Both the position numbers and the translations under genes were made by a program. The notes below the pieces were generated by a model that was given only the letters and a program-made list of their open reading frames with translations, did no database searches and was not told where the DNA came from. A DNA stretch of 6,108 nucleotides from an uncultured Clostridiaceae bacterium (GTDB lineage: Bacteria > Bacillota > Clostridia > Oscillospirales > Ruminococcaceae), in the NCBI GenBank assembly GCA_946411985.1, contig CAMKFY010000051.1:1-6108 (forward strand), in the 5' to 3' direction. Within the stretch, counting starts at the first letter, position 1. Every line of letters begins with the position of its first letter. Positions 6,093-6,108 of this stretch are shown here, piece after piece.

Positions 6093-6108
6093 AAATATAC
6101 CTCACATA
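6054..6108. repeat. 55-bp exact direct repeat, copy at the window edge
   Basis: Identical to 5785-5839. On the minus strand it begins TATGTGAGG, which matches the end of an rfbB gene (ATG then TGA) followed by the rfbC ribosome binding site. It goes on through the ATG (6092) and the first rfbC codons. This suggests an rfbB 3' end lies immediately beyond the window. Past the exact match, 6031-6056 aligns with rfbC at 5721-5746 (22 of 26 bases), after a gap of 41 bases relative to the intact gene. Confidence 0.95.

Overview
The window is AT-rich bacterial DNA using the standard code (TGG for Trp; TAA, TAG and TGA stops). Hand counts on single lines give roughly 20-25% G+C in the left gene and 30-37% in the rest. 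A DivIB/FtsQ-type division protein, low G+C and GGAGG-type ribosome binding sites suggest a member of Bacillota, perhaps a clostridial lineage. That placement is an inference. Small gene remnants at both edges would fit a genome undergoing decay or frequent short-range rearrangement.

Layout, left to right. Positions 1-173 hold an AT-rich leader containing an imperfect direct repeat (1-51 and 131-181). The second copy carries the ribosome binding site and start of the only plus-strand gene, ftsQ/divIB (174-962). All other genes are on the minus strand and converge on ftsQ, with the two stop codons sharing one TTAA. Read in the direction of transcription (right to left) they are: a remnant of the rfbC 5' end (6092-6033), a remnant of the rfbB 3' end (6033-5833), intact rfbC (5823-5272), an ABC-2 polysaccharide export permease (wzm, 5254-4454), its ATPase (wzt, 4427-3684) and a 901-residue glycosyltransferase with a methyltransferase-like domain and two GT2 domains (3664-959). 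Gaps between intact genes are 17-26 bp, so this looks like one operon whose promoter lies beyond the right edge.

The operon fits synthesis and export of a rhamnose-containing surface glycan. RfbB (intact copy not seen) and RfbC would act in making dTDP-L-rhamnose, the large glycosyltransferase would build the chain on a lipid carrier, and Wzm/Wzt would move it across the membrane. The short Wzt has no C-terminal glycan-binding domain.

The most unusual signal is structural. At both edges the translation-initiation region of a gene is duplicated just upstream of the real gene, and the extra copy is broken. At the right edge a 55-bp exact repeat (offset 269 bp) belongs to a fused rfbC'-'rfbB scar. 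At the left edge the extra ftsQ leader has ATT where the start codon should be. The right edge stops exactly at the end of the 55-bp match, so an assembly explanation must be excluded. I see no wholly new system; the rest is a recognisable surface-glycan locus with a few odd features.
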